Of a stretch of DNA of 33,850 nucleotides, positions 18,426-26,701 are shown piece after piece. Position numbers and translations under genes: made by a program. The DNA is from Actinomycetes bacterium (GTDB taxonomy: Bacteria; Actinomycetota; Actinomycetes; Actinomycetales; Microbacteriaceae): contig JAKOTS010000091.1 of the NCBI GenBank assembly GCA_029777095.1, forward strand, positions 1 to 33,850. Direction: 5' to 3'. A model generated the notes under the pieces. That model had not been told where the DNA came from, searched no databases, and saw only the letters and a program-made list of their open reading frames with translations. Position 1 is the stretch's first letter; each line of letters begins with the position of its first letter.

Positions 18426-20006
18426 ATGCCCGACGGCCGTTCTTTCTATATCACCACGCCCATTTACTACCCGAGCGATGTTCCGCACATCGGCCACGGT
18501 TACACCACCGTTGCCGTTGACACGCTTGCCCGCTGGCACCGCCAGGCGGGCGATGACACGTGGATGCTCACCGGCACGGATGAGCACGGCCAGAAGATGC
18601 TGCGCACGGCGACCGCAAACGGAGCCACCCCGCAGGAATGGGTCGACCGCCTCGTCACCGAGTCGTGGTTCCCGGTGCTGCGCACCCTCGACATTGCCAA
18701 CGACGACTTCATCCGCACCACGCAGGAGCGGCACGAACGCAACGTCCAGAACTTCCTCCAGGCCGTATACGACCGCGGTTATATTTACGCCGGAGAATAC
18801 GAAGCGCTCTACTGCGTGGGTTGTGAAGAGTTCAAGCCCGAGTCCGAGATTCTCGACGGCACCGTGCCTTTCGAGGGCCTGAAGGTCTGCGCCATCCACT
18901 CGAAGCCGCTCGAAATGCTGCACGAGAAGAACTACTTCTTCAAGCTCAGCGAGTTCCAGGACGACCTCCTCAAGCTCTACGCCGACCGGCCCGACTTCGT
19001 GCAGCCGGTTTCGGCAATGAACGAGGTCACGCAGTTCGTGAAGCAGGGGCTGAAAGACCTGTCAATCTCGCGTTCGACGTTTGACTGGGGCATCAAGGTC
19101 CCGTGGGACGACTCGCACGTCGTGTACGTCTGGTTCGACGCGCTGCTCAACTACGCGACGGCCGTCGGCTACGGCGAAGACGAAGAAAACTTCGCCCGCC
19201 GCTGGCCCGCAACCCACATCGTCGGCAAAGACATCCTGCGCTTCCACGCGGTGATCTGGCCCGCCATGCTGATGGCGGCCGGCATCGAGGTGCCCCGCGG
19301 CGTCTTCGCACACGGCTGGCTCCTCGTCGGCGGCGAGAAGATGTCGAAGTCGAAGCTCACCGGCATCGCGCCGTCCGAGATCATCGACGTCTTCGGCTCT
19401 GACGCGTTCCGCTACTACTTCATGAGCGCGATCGCCTTCGGCCACGACGGCTCCTTCTCGTGGGAAGACCTTGCCGCCCGCTACCAGGCAGAGCTTGCCA
19501 ACGGCTTCGGCAACCTCGCATCGCGCACGACCGCGATGATCGAGCGGTACTTCGAGGGCATCATTCCCCCCGAGGGCACGATCACCGACGGCGACCGCAA
19601 GATTCAAGAGATTGTTCGGGATGCCGCGGCCAACGCCGACGCAGCGATCGACCGCCTCGCGATCGACGAAGCGGTGGCCGCGATCTGGACCATCGTTGAC
19701 GCGCTGAACGGCTACATCACCGAGAACGAGCCGTGGGCGCTCGCGAAGGACGACGCGCAGCGCGAACGCCTCGGCACCGTGCTGTACACGGCGGCCGAAG
19801 GACTCCGTGCGCTCGCCGTGCTGATGTCGCCAGTGATTCCGAAGGCGTGCGAGACGCTGTGGATCGCGCTCGGCGCGGCGGAGACCCTCGGTCGTCTCCG
19901 CGACCAGCCGATCCGCGACGCGGGCACCTGGGGTCAGCTCAAGCCCGGCTCGAGCGTCAACGGGCTCGCTCCGTTGTTCCCACGCGTTGAGTCGACGATC
20001 GACTGA
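18426..20006 (+). CDS. metG: Methionyl-tRNA synthetase
   Basis: A 526-residue class I synthetase that charges tRNA-Met for translation. HIGH is at 21-24 (VPHIGHGY) and KMSKS at 305-309. A zinc knuckle of CxxC (C130, C133) and CxxH (C155, H158) lies in the connective domain. The anticodon-binding helical domain follows, including the NEPWALAK segment. The C-terminal tRNA-binding (Arc1p/EMAP) domain of E. coli MetG is absent, as is usual for actinobacterial enzymes of this length. ATG 18426 gives MPDGRSFYITTPIYY; an in-frame ATG at 18417 is possible but overlaps the -10. tatD starts 12 bases after the stop, forming a metG-tatD-rsmA operon. Confidence 0.97.
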   Translation: MPDGRSFYITTPIYYPSDVPHIGHGYTTVAVDTLARWHRQAGDDTWMLTGTDEHGQKMLRTATANGATPQEWVDRLVTESWFPVLRTLDIANDDFIRTTQERHERNVQNFLQAVYDRGYIYAGEYEALYCVGCEEFKPESEILDGTVPFEGLKVCAIHSKPLEMLHEKNYFFKLSEFQDDLLKLYADRPDFVQPVSAMNEVTQFVKQGLKDLSISRSTFDWGIKVPWDDSHVVYVWFDALLNYATAVGYGEDEENFARRWPATHIVGKDILRFHAVIWPAMLMAAGIEVPRGVFAHGWLLVGGEKMSKSKLTGIAPSEIIDVFGSDAFRYYFMSAIAFGHDGSFSWEDLAARYQAELANGFGNLASRTTAMIERYFEGIIPPEGTITDGDRKIQEIVRDAAANADAAIDRLAIDEAVAAIWTIVDALNGYITENEPWALAKDDAQRERLGTVLYTAAEGLRALAVLMSPVIPKACETLWIALGAAETLGRLRDQPIRDAGTWGQLKPGSSVNGLAPLFPRVESTID

Positions 20007-20017
20007 GTGGATCGCTG

Positions 20018-20968
20018 ATGACTGACCCGGCGGCATCCCTCGGCCCGCTGGTGCCGGGTGGCAGCCTCGACGGCTCGACCCCGGTGCCCGGGGGCGAGTA
20101 CATCCGCGAGCGGTTCAAGGAGGGTCGTGGCGACCTTCGGTACCCGCCGCTGCCCGAACCACTCGCCGTGCCGGTGTACGACAACCACACGCACCTCGAA
20201 ATTGCCGACGGCGATGAGCCACTCACGCTTGCTGAGCAGCTCGACCGCGCCGAGGCTGTTGGCGTTCGCGGCGTGATCCAGGTCGGCGGCGACGTCGAAT
20301 CATCGCGCTGGTCGGCCGCCGCTGCCGACCGCGATCCGCGAGTGCTCGCGGCCGTCGCGATTCACCCGAACGAAGCGCCCGTGTACGAGGCGGCGGGCAC
20401 GCTCGACGACGCGCTCGCGATCATCGACGAGCTTGCCGCCCGCCCCCGCGTTCGCGCGGTGGGCGAGACCGGTCTCGACTTCTTCCGCACAGAAGCGGCC
20501 GGTCTGCCGGCGCAGTTTCGGAGCTTTGAGGCGCATATCGACATCGCGAAGCGGCACGACATCGCCCTGCAGATTCATGACCGCGACGCCCACGATGACG
20601 TGCTCGAAACCCTCGAGCGCGTCGGCGCGCCCGCGACCACGGTGTTTCACTGTTTCTCGGGTGATGCCGAGATGGCGCGGTACTGTGCAGAGCGTGGCTA
20701 CTATCTCTCGTTCGCGGGCAACGTGACGTTCAAGAACGCGCAGAAGCTGCGTGACGCCCTCATGGTCGCCCCGCGTGAGCGCGTGTTGATCGAGACGGAT
20801 GCCCCGTTCCTCACCCCGGAGCCCACTCGCGGGCGTCCGAACGCCCCGTACCTGATCCCGCACACCCTGCGTTTCATGGCGGGCGTGCTCGGCGAAGACG
20901 CAGACGTGCTGGCGGCCGACATCGCGGCGAACACCGTGCGTGCCTACGGTGAGTGGGCACAGCAATGA
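20018..20968 (+). CDS. tatD: TatD-family metal-dependent deoxyribonuclease
   Basis: A 316-residue TIM-barrel metallohydrolase of the TatD family, which includes 3'-5' DNA exonucleases. Metal ligands are visible in the expected order: H57 and H59 (DNHTH), E150 (GETGLDF), H187 (QIHDRDAHDD), H211 (VFHCFSG) and D261 (IETDAPFL). The catalytic domain starts near residue 53. The first 50 or so residues are a Pro/Gly-rich extension that E. coli TatD lacks. The stop overlaps the rsmA start (ATGA). In mycobacteria rpfB sits between tatD and rsmA (ksgA); here there is none. Confidence 0.94.
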   Translation: MTDPAASLGPLVPGGSLDGSTPVPGGEYIRERFKEGRGDLRYPPLPEPLAVPVYDNHTHLEIADGDEPLTLAEQLDRAEAVGVRGVIQVGGDVESSRWSAAAADRDPRVLAAVAIHPNEAPVYEAAGTLDDALAIIDELAARPRVRAVGETGLDFFRTEAAGLPAQFRSFEAHIDIAKRHDIALQIHDRDAHDDVLETLERVGAPATTVFHCFSGDAEMARYCAERGYYLSFAGNVTFKNAQKLRDALMVAPRERVLIETDAPFLTPEPTRGRPNAPYLIPHTLRFMAGVLGEDADVLAADIAANTVRAYGEWAQQ

Positions 20969-21816
20969 CCGTGCGGCTCCTCGGGCCGGCCGAGATTCGT
21001 GCGCTCGCCGAACAGCTTGATGTCACCCCGACCAAAAAGCTCGGGCAGAACTTTGTGATCGACGCGAACACGGTGCGGCGCATCGTGAAGACCGCCGGCG
21101 TGCAGCCGGGCGATCGTGTGGTCGAGGTAGGCCCCGGGCTCGGCTCGCTGACGCTCGGGATCATTGAGGCCGAGGCATCCGTCACCGCCGTCGAGATCGA
21201 TCACCGCCTTGCCGCGCAGCTGCCCGTGACCTGCGAGGCGCAGGGCGCACCCGCCGGCTCGCTGACGGTCGTTGACGCCGACGCGTTGCGCGTGACCGAA
21301 CTGCCGGGCGACCCCACAACGCTGGTCGCGAACCTGCCCTACAACGTGTCGGTGCCGGTGCTGCTGCACTTCATGGAGTCGTTCCCGCTGCTGGTCAAGG
21401 GCGTTGTCATGGTGCAGGCCGAGGTCGGGCACCGCCTGGCCGCCCCTCCCGGCAGCAAGGTCTACGGCGCCCCGAGCGCAAAGGCCGCCTGGTACGGCCC
21501 GTGGCGCGTGGTCGGCAACATCTCGCGCCAGGTGTTCTGGCCCGTGCCCGGGGTCGACAGCGTGCTTGTCGGCTTCACGCGCGATCCCGAGGCGCGCGGC
21601 ACCGAGGAAGAGCGCAAGCAGACCTTCAAGATCGTGGATGCCGCCTTCCAACAGCGCCGCAAGATGCTGCGGCAGGCGCTTGCCACCGTGCTCGGCGGCA
21701 CCGCGGCCGAGGCGACGGCAGTGCTCGAAGCCGCCGGGGTTGCGCCGACCGCGCGCGGCGAAGAACTGACGATCGAGCAGTTCCTCGCGATCGCGCGCGC
21801 CTCGCTGCAGCGCTAA
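20965..21816 (+). CDS. rsmA: 16S rRNA dimethyladenosine transferase RsmA/KsgA
   Basis: A 283-residue SAM-dependent enzyme that dimethylates A1518 and A1519 near the 3' end of 16S rRNA during small-subunit maturation. Motifs are LGQNF at 26-30, the SAM loop VEVGPGLGS at 53-61 and the catalytic NLPYN at 123-127. The C-terminal helical domain includes FQQRRKMLRQAL. ATG 20965 overlaps the tatD stop; an in-frame GTG at 20953 would add four residues and is less likely. It ends the metG operon and converges on the VOC gene nine bases away. Confidence 0.97.
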   Translation: MTVRLLGPAEIRALAEQLDVTPTKKLGQNFVIDANTVRRIVKTAGVQPGDRVVEVGPGLGSLTLGIIEAEASVTAVEIDHRLAAQLPVTCEAQGAPAGSLTVVDADALRVTELPGDPTTLVANLPYNVSVPVLLHFMESFPLLVKGVVMVQAEVGHRLAAPPGSKVYGAPSAKAAWYGPWRVVGNISRQVFWPVPGVDSVLVGFTRDPEARGTEEERKQTFKIVDAAFQQRRKMLRQALATVLGGTAAEATAVLEAAGVAPTARGEELTIEQFLAIARASLQR

Positions 21817-21825
21817 GAAGAACCG

Positions 21826-22257
21826 CTAGCTCGCAGCCGGCCGATTGGCCGGCCCCGCGATGTTCACCATCCAGCTCACCCCAAAATGGTCGGTCAGCTG
21901 CCCGAAGGCGTCGCCCCACGGCGCGACCTCGAGCGGGTAGGTGACCGTGCCGCCGTCGGCGAGCCCTGCCCACAGCCGGCGAAGCTCGGCGTCATCATCG
22001 CCGCTCAGCGAGACAGTGATGAAGGTTTCGTTCGGCCGCTCCATGCTCGACGGAGTATCGGACGCCATGAGGTTGAGGCCGGCGGGCGACAACACCATTC
22101 CGTGCATGATCAGGTCGAGGTCTTCTTCAGCGACACCGGGCATGCCGGCCTCGCGGAATGTACTCATCGTGAGCTCGCCGCCGAAGAGCCTGGCGTAGAA
22201 CTCGAGCGCTTCGCGAGCGTTGCCACGGAACGAAATATAGGGGTTCAGCATTGTCAT
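21826..22257 (-). CDS. VOC-superfamily protein, PhnB-like
   Basis: A 143-residue protein of the vicinal-oxygen-chelate fold, PhnB/YjdN type. It starts MTMLNPYISFRGNAREALEFY, has LFGGEL then TMSTFREAGMPG, and ends in FGQLTDHFGVSWMVNI, all standard for this branch. PhnB-like proteins are mostly uncharacterised, and many lack full metal-ligand sets. ATG 22257 has GGAG (22263-22266, plus-strand numbering) five bases upstream; the frame extends to 22290 without support. It is a single-gene unit, divergent from the aldo/keto reductase. A perfect hairpin (21836-21853) lies within its last codons. Confidence 0.9.
   Translation of the reverse strand: MTMLNPYISFRGNAREALEFYARLFGGELTMSTFREAGMPGVAEEDLDLIMHGMVLSPAGLNLMASDTPSSMERPNETFITVSLSGDDDAELRRLWAGLADGGTVTYPLEVAPWGDAFGQLTDHFGVSWMVNIAGPANRPAAS
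21836..21853. terminator. Short hairpin in convergent rsmA/VOC overlap zone
   Basis: GCCGGCC (21836-21842) and GGCCGGC (21847-21853) pair around GATT, just after the rsmA stop and inside the last codons of the VOC gene. It is a possible rsmA terminator without a U-tract. Confidence 0.4.
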
Positions 22258-22389
22258 GATGGCTCCGATTCTGGGCCGGGTCTGCGGCATCCATGTCGAT
22301 TATCTGCCCCACCACCGACATTCGCTAGCGTCCCATCGCTTGCGTGCATGGCGACCGCTGCGCGCCTATCGGCCCGGAGGCCTGCGAGC

Positions 22390-22401
22390 TAGGCTCGGGG
22401 C
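22390..22401 (+). promoter_or_regulatory. Leaderless promoter -10 (TAGGCT-N6-GTG)
   Basis: TAGGCT at 22390-22395 is exactly six bases before GTG 22402. The intervening CGGGGC is not a convincing ribosome site, and no obvious -35 is seen. Confidence 0.6.
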
Positions 22402-23466
22402 GTGACCGAAGAACCTCGCCTCCGCCTCGACACCCCCGATGTGCACCGCCCGTATGCGGCCAAAGCCGAGCGCTACCACGGCACCGGCTACCGCCAAGTG
22501 AGCACCTCCGGGCTCTACCTCCCGCCGATCTCGCTCGGCCTGTGGTGGAACTTTGGTGACAACGTGCCGTTCGACAACCAGCGCGCAGTGTTGCGCCACG
22601 CGTTCGACAACGGGATCAATCACTTCGACCTCGCGAACAACTACGGTCCGCCGTTCGGCAGCGCCGAGACAAACTTCGGGCGGATGATGCGCGAAGACTT
22701 CGCGCCGTACCGCGACGAGTTGATCATTTCGTCGAAGGCCGGCTGGAACATGTGGCCAGGGCCGCATGGCGAGTTCGGCTCGCGCAAATATGTCATCTCG
22801 TCGGCCGAGCAGTCGCTGCGACGGATGAGCCTCGACTACGTCGACATCTTCTACTCGCACCGGCCCGATCCGGTCACGCCAATCGAGGAGACCATCGGCG
22901 CACTCGACACGCTCGTGCGCCAGGGCAAGGCGCTCTACGTCGGCATCTCTTCGTACTCGGCGGAAGAGACCATCGCCGCGACGGCCGCCGCACGAGCGAT
23001 GGGCACGCCTCTGATCATCCACCAGCCCTCGTACTCGATCGTCAACCGCTGGATCGAAGACGGCCTCACCGGCGTGCTCCGCCAGGAAGGCCTGGGCGCA
23101 ATCGCGTTCTCGCCGCTGGCGCAGGGTCTGCTGACCTCGAAGTACCTCGGCGACGGCCCCGCAGAGCGCTCGCAACAGCGCAACTCGTTGCCGACGAAGG
23201 GCATCACGGCCGACGCACGCACCCGTTTGCAGCGACTCGATACGGTTGCGCGGGAGCGCGGGCAATCACTGGCGCAGATGTCGTTGCAGTGGATCCTGCG
23301 CGATGCGGTGGTGACCTCTGCGCTGGTCGGCGCATCGAGCACCGCGCAGCTTGACGAGAACATTGCGGCGGCATCGGGCCCAGCATTCTCGGCAGAAGAG
23401 CTTGCCGAGATCGACCGGCTGTCAGACGAGGGCAACGCGAACATCTGGGTCATCGACGAAGAGTGA
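22402..23466 (+). CDS. Aldo/keto reductase, YghZ/Kv-beta-like (AKR14 type)
   Basis: A 354-residue NADPH-dependent reductase resembling E. coli YghZ, an L-glyceraldehyde-3-phosphate reductase linked to methylglyoxal detoxification. The catalytic tetrad is visible as D76 (HFDLANNYG), Y81, K112 (ISSKAGW) and H153 (FYSHRPDP). PPFGSAE and the GLWWNFG segment near 46-52 are typical of this branch, and the C-terminal cofactor loop SALVGASST is present. The GTG start is supported by the conserved N-terminus and the TAGGCT element. It is not closely related to the other reductase at 14776. It lies 27 bases before ispE. Confidence 0.92.
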   Translation: MTEEPRLRLDTPDVHRPYAAKAERYHGTGYRQVSTSGLYLPPISLGLWWNFGDNVPFDNQRAVLRHAFDNGINHFDLANNYGPPFGSAETNFGRMMREDFAPYRDELIISSKAGWNMWPGPHGEFGSRKYVISSAEQSLRRMSLDYVDIFYSHRPDPVTPIEETIGALDTLVRQGKALYVGISSYSAEETIAATAAARAMGTPLIIHQPSYSIVNRWIEDGLTGVLRQEGLGAIAFSPLAQGLLTSKYLGDGPAERSQQRNSLPTKGITADARTRLQRLDTVARERGQSLAQMSLQWILRDAVVTSALVGASSTAQLDENIAAASGPAFSAEELAEIDRLSDEGNANIWVIDEE

Positions 23467-23481
23467 GGCTCCGGCCTCGAC

Positions 23482-23493
23482 TAGGTTGGTTGC
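23482..23493 (+). promoter_or_regulatory. Leaderless ispE promoter -10 (TAGGTT-N6-ATG)
   Basis: TAGGTT at 23482-23487 lies six bases before ATG 23494, with no Shine-Dalgarno site. It would allow ispE and the coupled transporter genes to be transcribed independently of the upstream reductase. Confidence 0.6.
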
Positions 23494-24441
23494 ATGACGA
23501 GGCAGCAAGAAGGCACGCGTGTGCACGTACGCGCGCCGGGCAAGATCAATGTTTACCTCGAAATTGGCGCGCTGCTCGACGACGGCTATCACGAGGTCGC
23601 GACCGCCTATCAGGCGGTCTCGGTCTACGAAGATCTCTACGCCACGCTGTCCGACGACTTCACAATTGAGGTGTCAGGAACGGCCGATCTTTCGGGCGTG
23701 CCCACCGATGACCGCAACCTCGCGATCCGGGCGGCCAAGCTCCTCGCACACACGACCGGCTACACCGGGGGGGTGCACCTGCGCATCGAGAAGCACGTGC
23801 CGGTTGCCGGCGGCATGGGCGGCGGGAGCGCGGATGCCGCGGCGGCGCTGCTGGCCTGCGACACCCTCTGGGGCACTGGCCTCAGCGCCCACCGGCTGCA
23901 CGAACTTGCCGCGCGGCTCGGCGCCGATGTGCCGTTCGCGCTGCAGGGCGGCACGGCGATCGGCACCGGCCGAGGCGACGAGCTGAGCCCGGCGCTGGCA
24001 AAGGGCCGCTTCGAGTGGGTGCTGGTGGTCAGCGACGAGGGGATGTCGACGCCCGAGGTGTACGACGAACTCGACATTCACCGCCAGCGGTACACGCTCG
24101 ACATCGCGCCGCCACCCTCGATTCCGAGCGTCGACACCGCCGTGTTGCACGCGCTTCGTGCGGGGGATCCCGCGATGCTTTCGGAGAGCATCCGAAACGA
24201 CCTGCAGGCGCCAGCGCTAAGCCTGCGCCCCGACCTCGCCGAAGTGCTCGAGCTTGGAGAAACCTCCGGCGCCCTCGCGGGCCTCATCTCGGGTTCGGGG
24301 CCGACGATCGCATTCCTCGCCCCCGACGCCAATGCGGCGCGCGAGCTAGAAGGCACCTTGCAGGCCGCGGGCCTGCGCACAATCCGGGCACACGGCCCGG
24401 TCGCCGGGGCCCGCGTGATGGCCGACCGTGTGATCGCATGA
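23494..24441 (+). CDS. ispE: 4-diphosphocytidyl-2-C-methyl-D-erythritol kinase
   Basis: A 315-residue GHMP-family kinase of the non-mevalonate (MEP) isoprenoid pathway; it phosphorylates CDP-methylerythritol. The N-terminal substrate motif [11 protein letters not shown] is at 14-24, the ATP-binding GHMP loop [13 protein letters not shown] at 104-116, and the catalytic Asp region [11 protein letters not shown] near 143-153. The third GHMP motif ISGSGPT lies near the end. Length is typical. The stop overlaps the start of the OpuC-type ATPase gene (ATGA), so the two are translationally coupled. In mycobacteria ispE follows ksgA directly; here a VOC gene and a reductase lie between. Confidence 0.96.
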   Translation: MTRQQEGTRVHVRAPGKINVYLEIGALLDDGYHEVATAYQAVSVYEDLYATLSDDFTIEVSGTADLSGVPTDDRNLAIRAAKLLAHTTGYTGGVHLRIEKHVPVAGGMGGGSADAAAALLACDTLWGTGLSAHRLHELAARLGADVPFALQGGTAIGTGRGDELSPALAKGRFEWVLVVSDEGMSTPEVYDELDIHRQRYTLDIAPPPSIPSVDTAVLHALRAGDPAMLSESIRNDLQAPALSLRPDLAEVLELGETSGALAGLISGSGPTIAFLAPDANAARELEGTLQAAGLRTIRAHGPVAGARVMADRVIA

Positions 24442-25286
24442 TCGAGTTTCGCGGGGTCTCGAAGGTCTTCCCTGACGGCACCCGCGCGGTCGACGATTTT
24501 TCGCTCACGATCCCCTCACGCAAGACGACGGTGTTCGTTGGCTCCTCGGGCTGCGGCAAGACCACCCTCTTGCGCATGATCAACCGCATGGTCGAACCGA
24601 GCGGCGGCGATGTGCTGATCGACGGGGCGAGCGTGCGCGACGGCAGCCCCGTGCAGCTGCGGCGGAGCATCGGCTACGTCATGCAAAACGCCGGGCTCCT
24701 CCCACACTTCAGCGTCATCGACAACGTTGCCACCGTGCCGGTGCTGCGTGGGATGCCGCGGCGAAAGGCTCGCGCAGAGGCCCTGAGCCTGCTCGACCGC
24801 GTGGGCCTTGACCGTGCGCTTGCGCAGCGGTACCCCTCACAGCTTTCGGGCGGCCAGCAGCAACGCGTGGGCGTCGCCCGCGCCTTGGCGGCCGACCCGA
24901 ACATCCTGCTCATGGACGAGCCATTTGGCGCGGTCGACCCGATCGTGCGCGCCGAGCTCCAGCAAGAGCTCATCCGCCTCCAGCGCGAGCTCGACAAGAC
25001 GATCGTGTTCGTGACCCACGACATCGACGAGGCATTCCTCCTCGGCGACCAGGTCGTCATTCTGCAACCAGGGGCGCAGATCGCCCAGCGTGGATCGCCG
25101 AGCGAAATTATCGAGCACCCGGCCGATGACTTTGTCGCGAGCTTCATCGGGGCAGCGCGCGGCAAACGTGCGATGTCGATTAAGTACACACCAAACGGTG
25201 CCGTGCTCGTCGATGCTGAGGGCCGAACGCAGGGTGTGCTGGTGGAGGGCGAGGAAGGATCCGAGCGGCTGCGAGAGCGCCGATGA
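24438..25286 (+). CDS. opuCA: OpuC/ProV-type osmoprotectant ABC transporter ATPase, without CBS domains
   Basis: A 282-residue ATPase for uptake of quaternary amines such as glycine betaine, choline or carnitine. Walker A is GSSGCGKTT at 35-43, the signature LSGGQ is at 136-140, Walker B and D-loop are [11 protein letters not shown] at 157-167, and the switch His is in VTHDIDEAF. OpuCA proteins usually continue into two CBS domains (about 380-400 residues in all), which sense ionic strength. Here only about 40 residues follow the ATPase core, so CBS sensing is missing. The start overlaps ispE and the stop overlaps the next permease (both ATGA). The substrate is inferred from family only. Confidence 0.9.
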   Translation: MIEFRGVSKVFPDGTRAVDDFSLTIPSRKTTVFVGSSGCGKTTLLRMINRMVEPSGGDVLIDGASVRDGSPVQLRRSIGYVMQNAGLLPHFSVIDNVATVPVLRGMPRRKARAEALSLLDRVGLDRALAQRYPSQLSGGQQQRVGVARALAADPNILLMDEPFGAVDPIVRAELQQELIRLQRELDKTIVFVTHDIDEAFLLGDQVVILQPGAQIAQRGSPSEIIEHPADDFVASFIGAARGKRAMSIKYTPNGAVLVDAEGRTQGVLVEGEEGSERLRERR

Positions 25287-25939
25287 ACTGGATCGTCGAC
25301 AACCTGGGCCTCATCGGCAGTCTGAGCCTCGAACACCTGCGGCAGAGCGTGTTGCCCATCCTGCTCGGCTTCGCGATCAGTGTGCCGATCGGCTGGCTCG
25401 CGTTTCGCTTTCGTGTCGGCCGGGGCTTCATCCTCACCGTCACCGGGTTGCTCTACACGATCCCGTCACTTGCGCTCTTTGGCCTCCTTCCGGGACTACT
25501 CGGCATTAGCTTTCTCAGCGAACTGAACCTGCTGATCGCGCTGACGATGTATGCGGTCGCGATCATGGTGCGCTCGGTGAATGACGGGCTGCAATCGGTC
25601 GACCAGGCAACCCGCGCGTCGGCCACGGCGATGGGCTTCGGTGCGTTTCGCAGGTTCTGGACGGTTGAGTTTCCGCTTGCGGGCCCCGTCGTGCTCGCGG
25701 GCCTTCGGGTCACTGCAGTCAGCACGATTTCGCTCGCGACGATCGGCGTGCTCCTGGGCGTGACGAATCTTGGATACCTCTTCACCAACGGGTTCCAACG
25801 CCGGATCATCCCCGAGATCCTCGCCGGGGTGCTGACGGTCATGCTCATCGCCCTGCTCATCGACGTGCTGTTGATGCTTGCGGGCCGGGCGTTGATGCCC
25901 TGGTCGCGCAGGGTCGCGGCGGTCCGGGAGGCGTCATGA
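25283..25939 (+). CDS. opuCB: OpuC-type ABC transporter permease 1
   Basis: A 218-residue inner-membrane permease of the BPD_transp_1 family, in the short single-domain form typical of OpuCB/OpuCD and YehW/YehY. Hydrophobic segments include LPILLGFAISVPIGWLAF, FILTVTGLLYTIPSLALFGL and LLIALTMYAVAIMV. The conserved EAA-like loop reads VDQATRASATAMGFGAFRRF, the contact point with the ATPase. It starts and ends with ATGA overlaps, as part of a four-gene uptake system. Confidence 0.92.
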   Translation: MNWIVDNLGLIGSLSLEHLRQSVLPILLGFAISVPIGWLAFRFRVGRGFILTVTGLLYTIPSLALFGLLPGLLGISFLSELNLLIALTMYAVAIMVRSVNDGLQSVDQATRASATAMGFGAFRRFWTVEFPLAGPVVLAGLRVTAVSTISLATIGVLLGVTNLGYLFTNGFQRRIIPEILAGVLTVMLIALLIDVLLMLAGRALMPWSRRVAAVREAS

Positions 25940-26637
25940 ATCTCTTTCTTGACGCGCTCGCGTGGATCTTTTCGCCCGAGCGGCTTACCGGCAACGACAG
26001 CATCCCCGCGGCGTTCGCCGCCCACCTCGCGTTTACCGTGATCGCGGTGCTGATCGCGGCGTTGATCGCGATTCCGTTTGGTTGGGCGATCGGGCATACC
26101 GGGCGGGGCCGCGAGATTGCCGTGGCAGTCTCGGGGGCGGCCCGCGCGCTGCCGTCCTTCGGACTGATGCTTCTGCTGGTGCTCATTTTCGGGGTGCTGC
26201 ACAAGCCCGAGGCCGCGATCGTGGCGTTCGTGCTGCTGGCGATTCCGTCGATTCTGGCGGGTGCCTACACCGGGATCGAGGCGATCGACCGCACGGTGAT
26301 CGACGCCGGGCGCGCGATGGGGATGACGCAGTGGCAGGTGCTCTGGCGCATCGAAGTGCCCCTCGGGATGCACCTGCTGGTCGGCGGGCTTCGGGCTGCA
26401 ACGCTGCAGGTGATCGCCACGGTCACGCTCGCCGCATACGTCGCGCTCGGCGGCCTCGGGCAGTACATCATCACGGGCATCGCGCTGCGCGATTACACCG
26501 AGGTGCTCGCCGGAGCGATCCTTGTCACGGCGCTGGCGCTGGTGGTCGACGGGGTGTTCGCCCTCGTGCAACGCGGGGTCTTATCTCGTGTCAGCCCTCG
26601 CACTGACCGTGCGTTCAATGCAACACTGATTTCGTGA
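25936..26637 (+). CDS. opuCD: OpuC-type ABC transporter permease 2
   Basis: A 233-residue permease similar in kind to the preceding one. It has hydrophobic helices (LAFTVIAVLIAALIAIPFGW, LPSFGLMLLLVLIFGVL, AIVAFVLLAIPSILAGAY) and the EAA loop IDAGRAMGMTQWQVLWRIEVP. The two permeases probably form a heterodimeric channel, as in OpuC and OsmU. The ATGA overlap with the upstream gene supports co-translation. The last residues are polar (SPRTDRAFNATLIS). Confidence 0.92.
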   Translation: MNLFLDALAWIFSPERLTGNDSIPAAFAAHLAFTVIAVLIAALIAIPFGWAIGHTGRGREIAVAVSGAARALPSFGLMLLLVLIFGVLHKPEAAIVAFVLLAIPSILAGAYTGIEAIDRTVIDAGRAMGMTQWQVLWRIEVPLGMHLLVGGLRAATLQVIATVTLAAYVALGGLGQYIITGIALRDYTEVLAGAILVTALALVVDGVFALVQRGVLSRVSPRTDRAFNATLIS

Positions 26638-26657
26638 CCGGCTCTTGTCGCTGACTG

Positions 26658-26687
26658 CGAGCCCCGCCCAAAACGAGCCCCGCCCAA
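26658..26687. repeat. 14-bp direct repeat before the binding-protein gene
   Basis: CGAGCCCCGCCCAA occurs at 26658-26671 and again at 26674-26687, a period of 16 bp. It sits between the permease stop (26637) and the ribosome site (GAAAGG, 26688-26693) of the binding protein. Its function is unknown; it may be a slippage product. Confidence 0.6.
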
Positions 26688-26701
26688 GAAAGGCACCTCG
26701 A

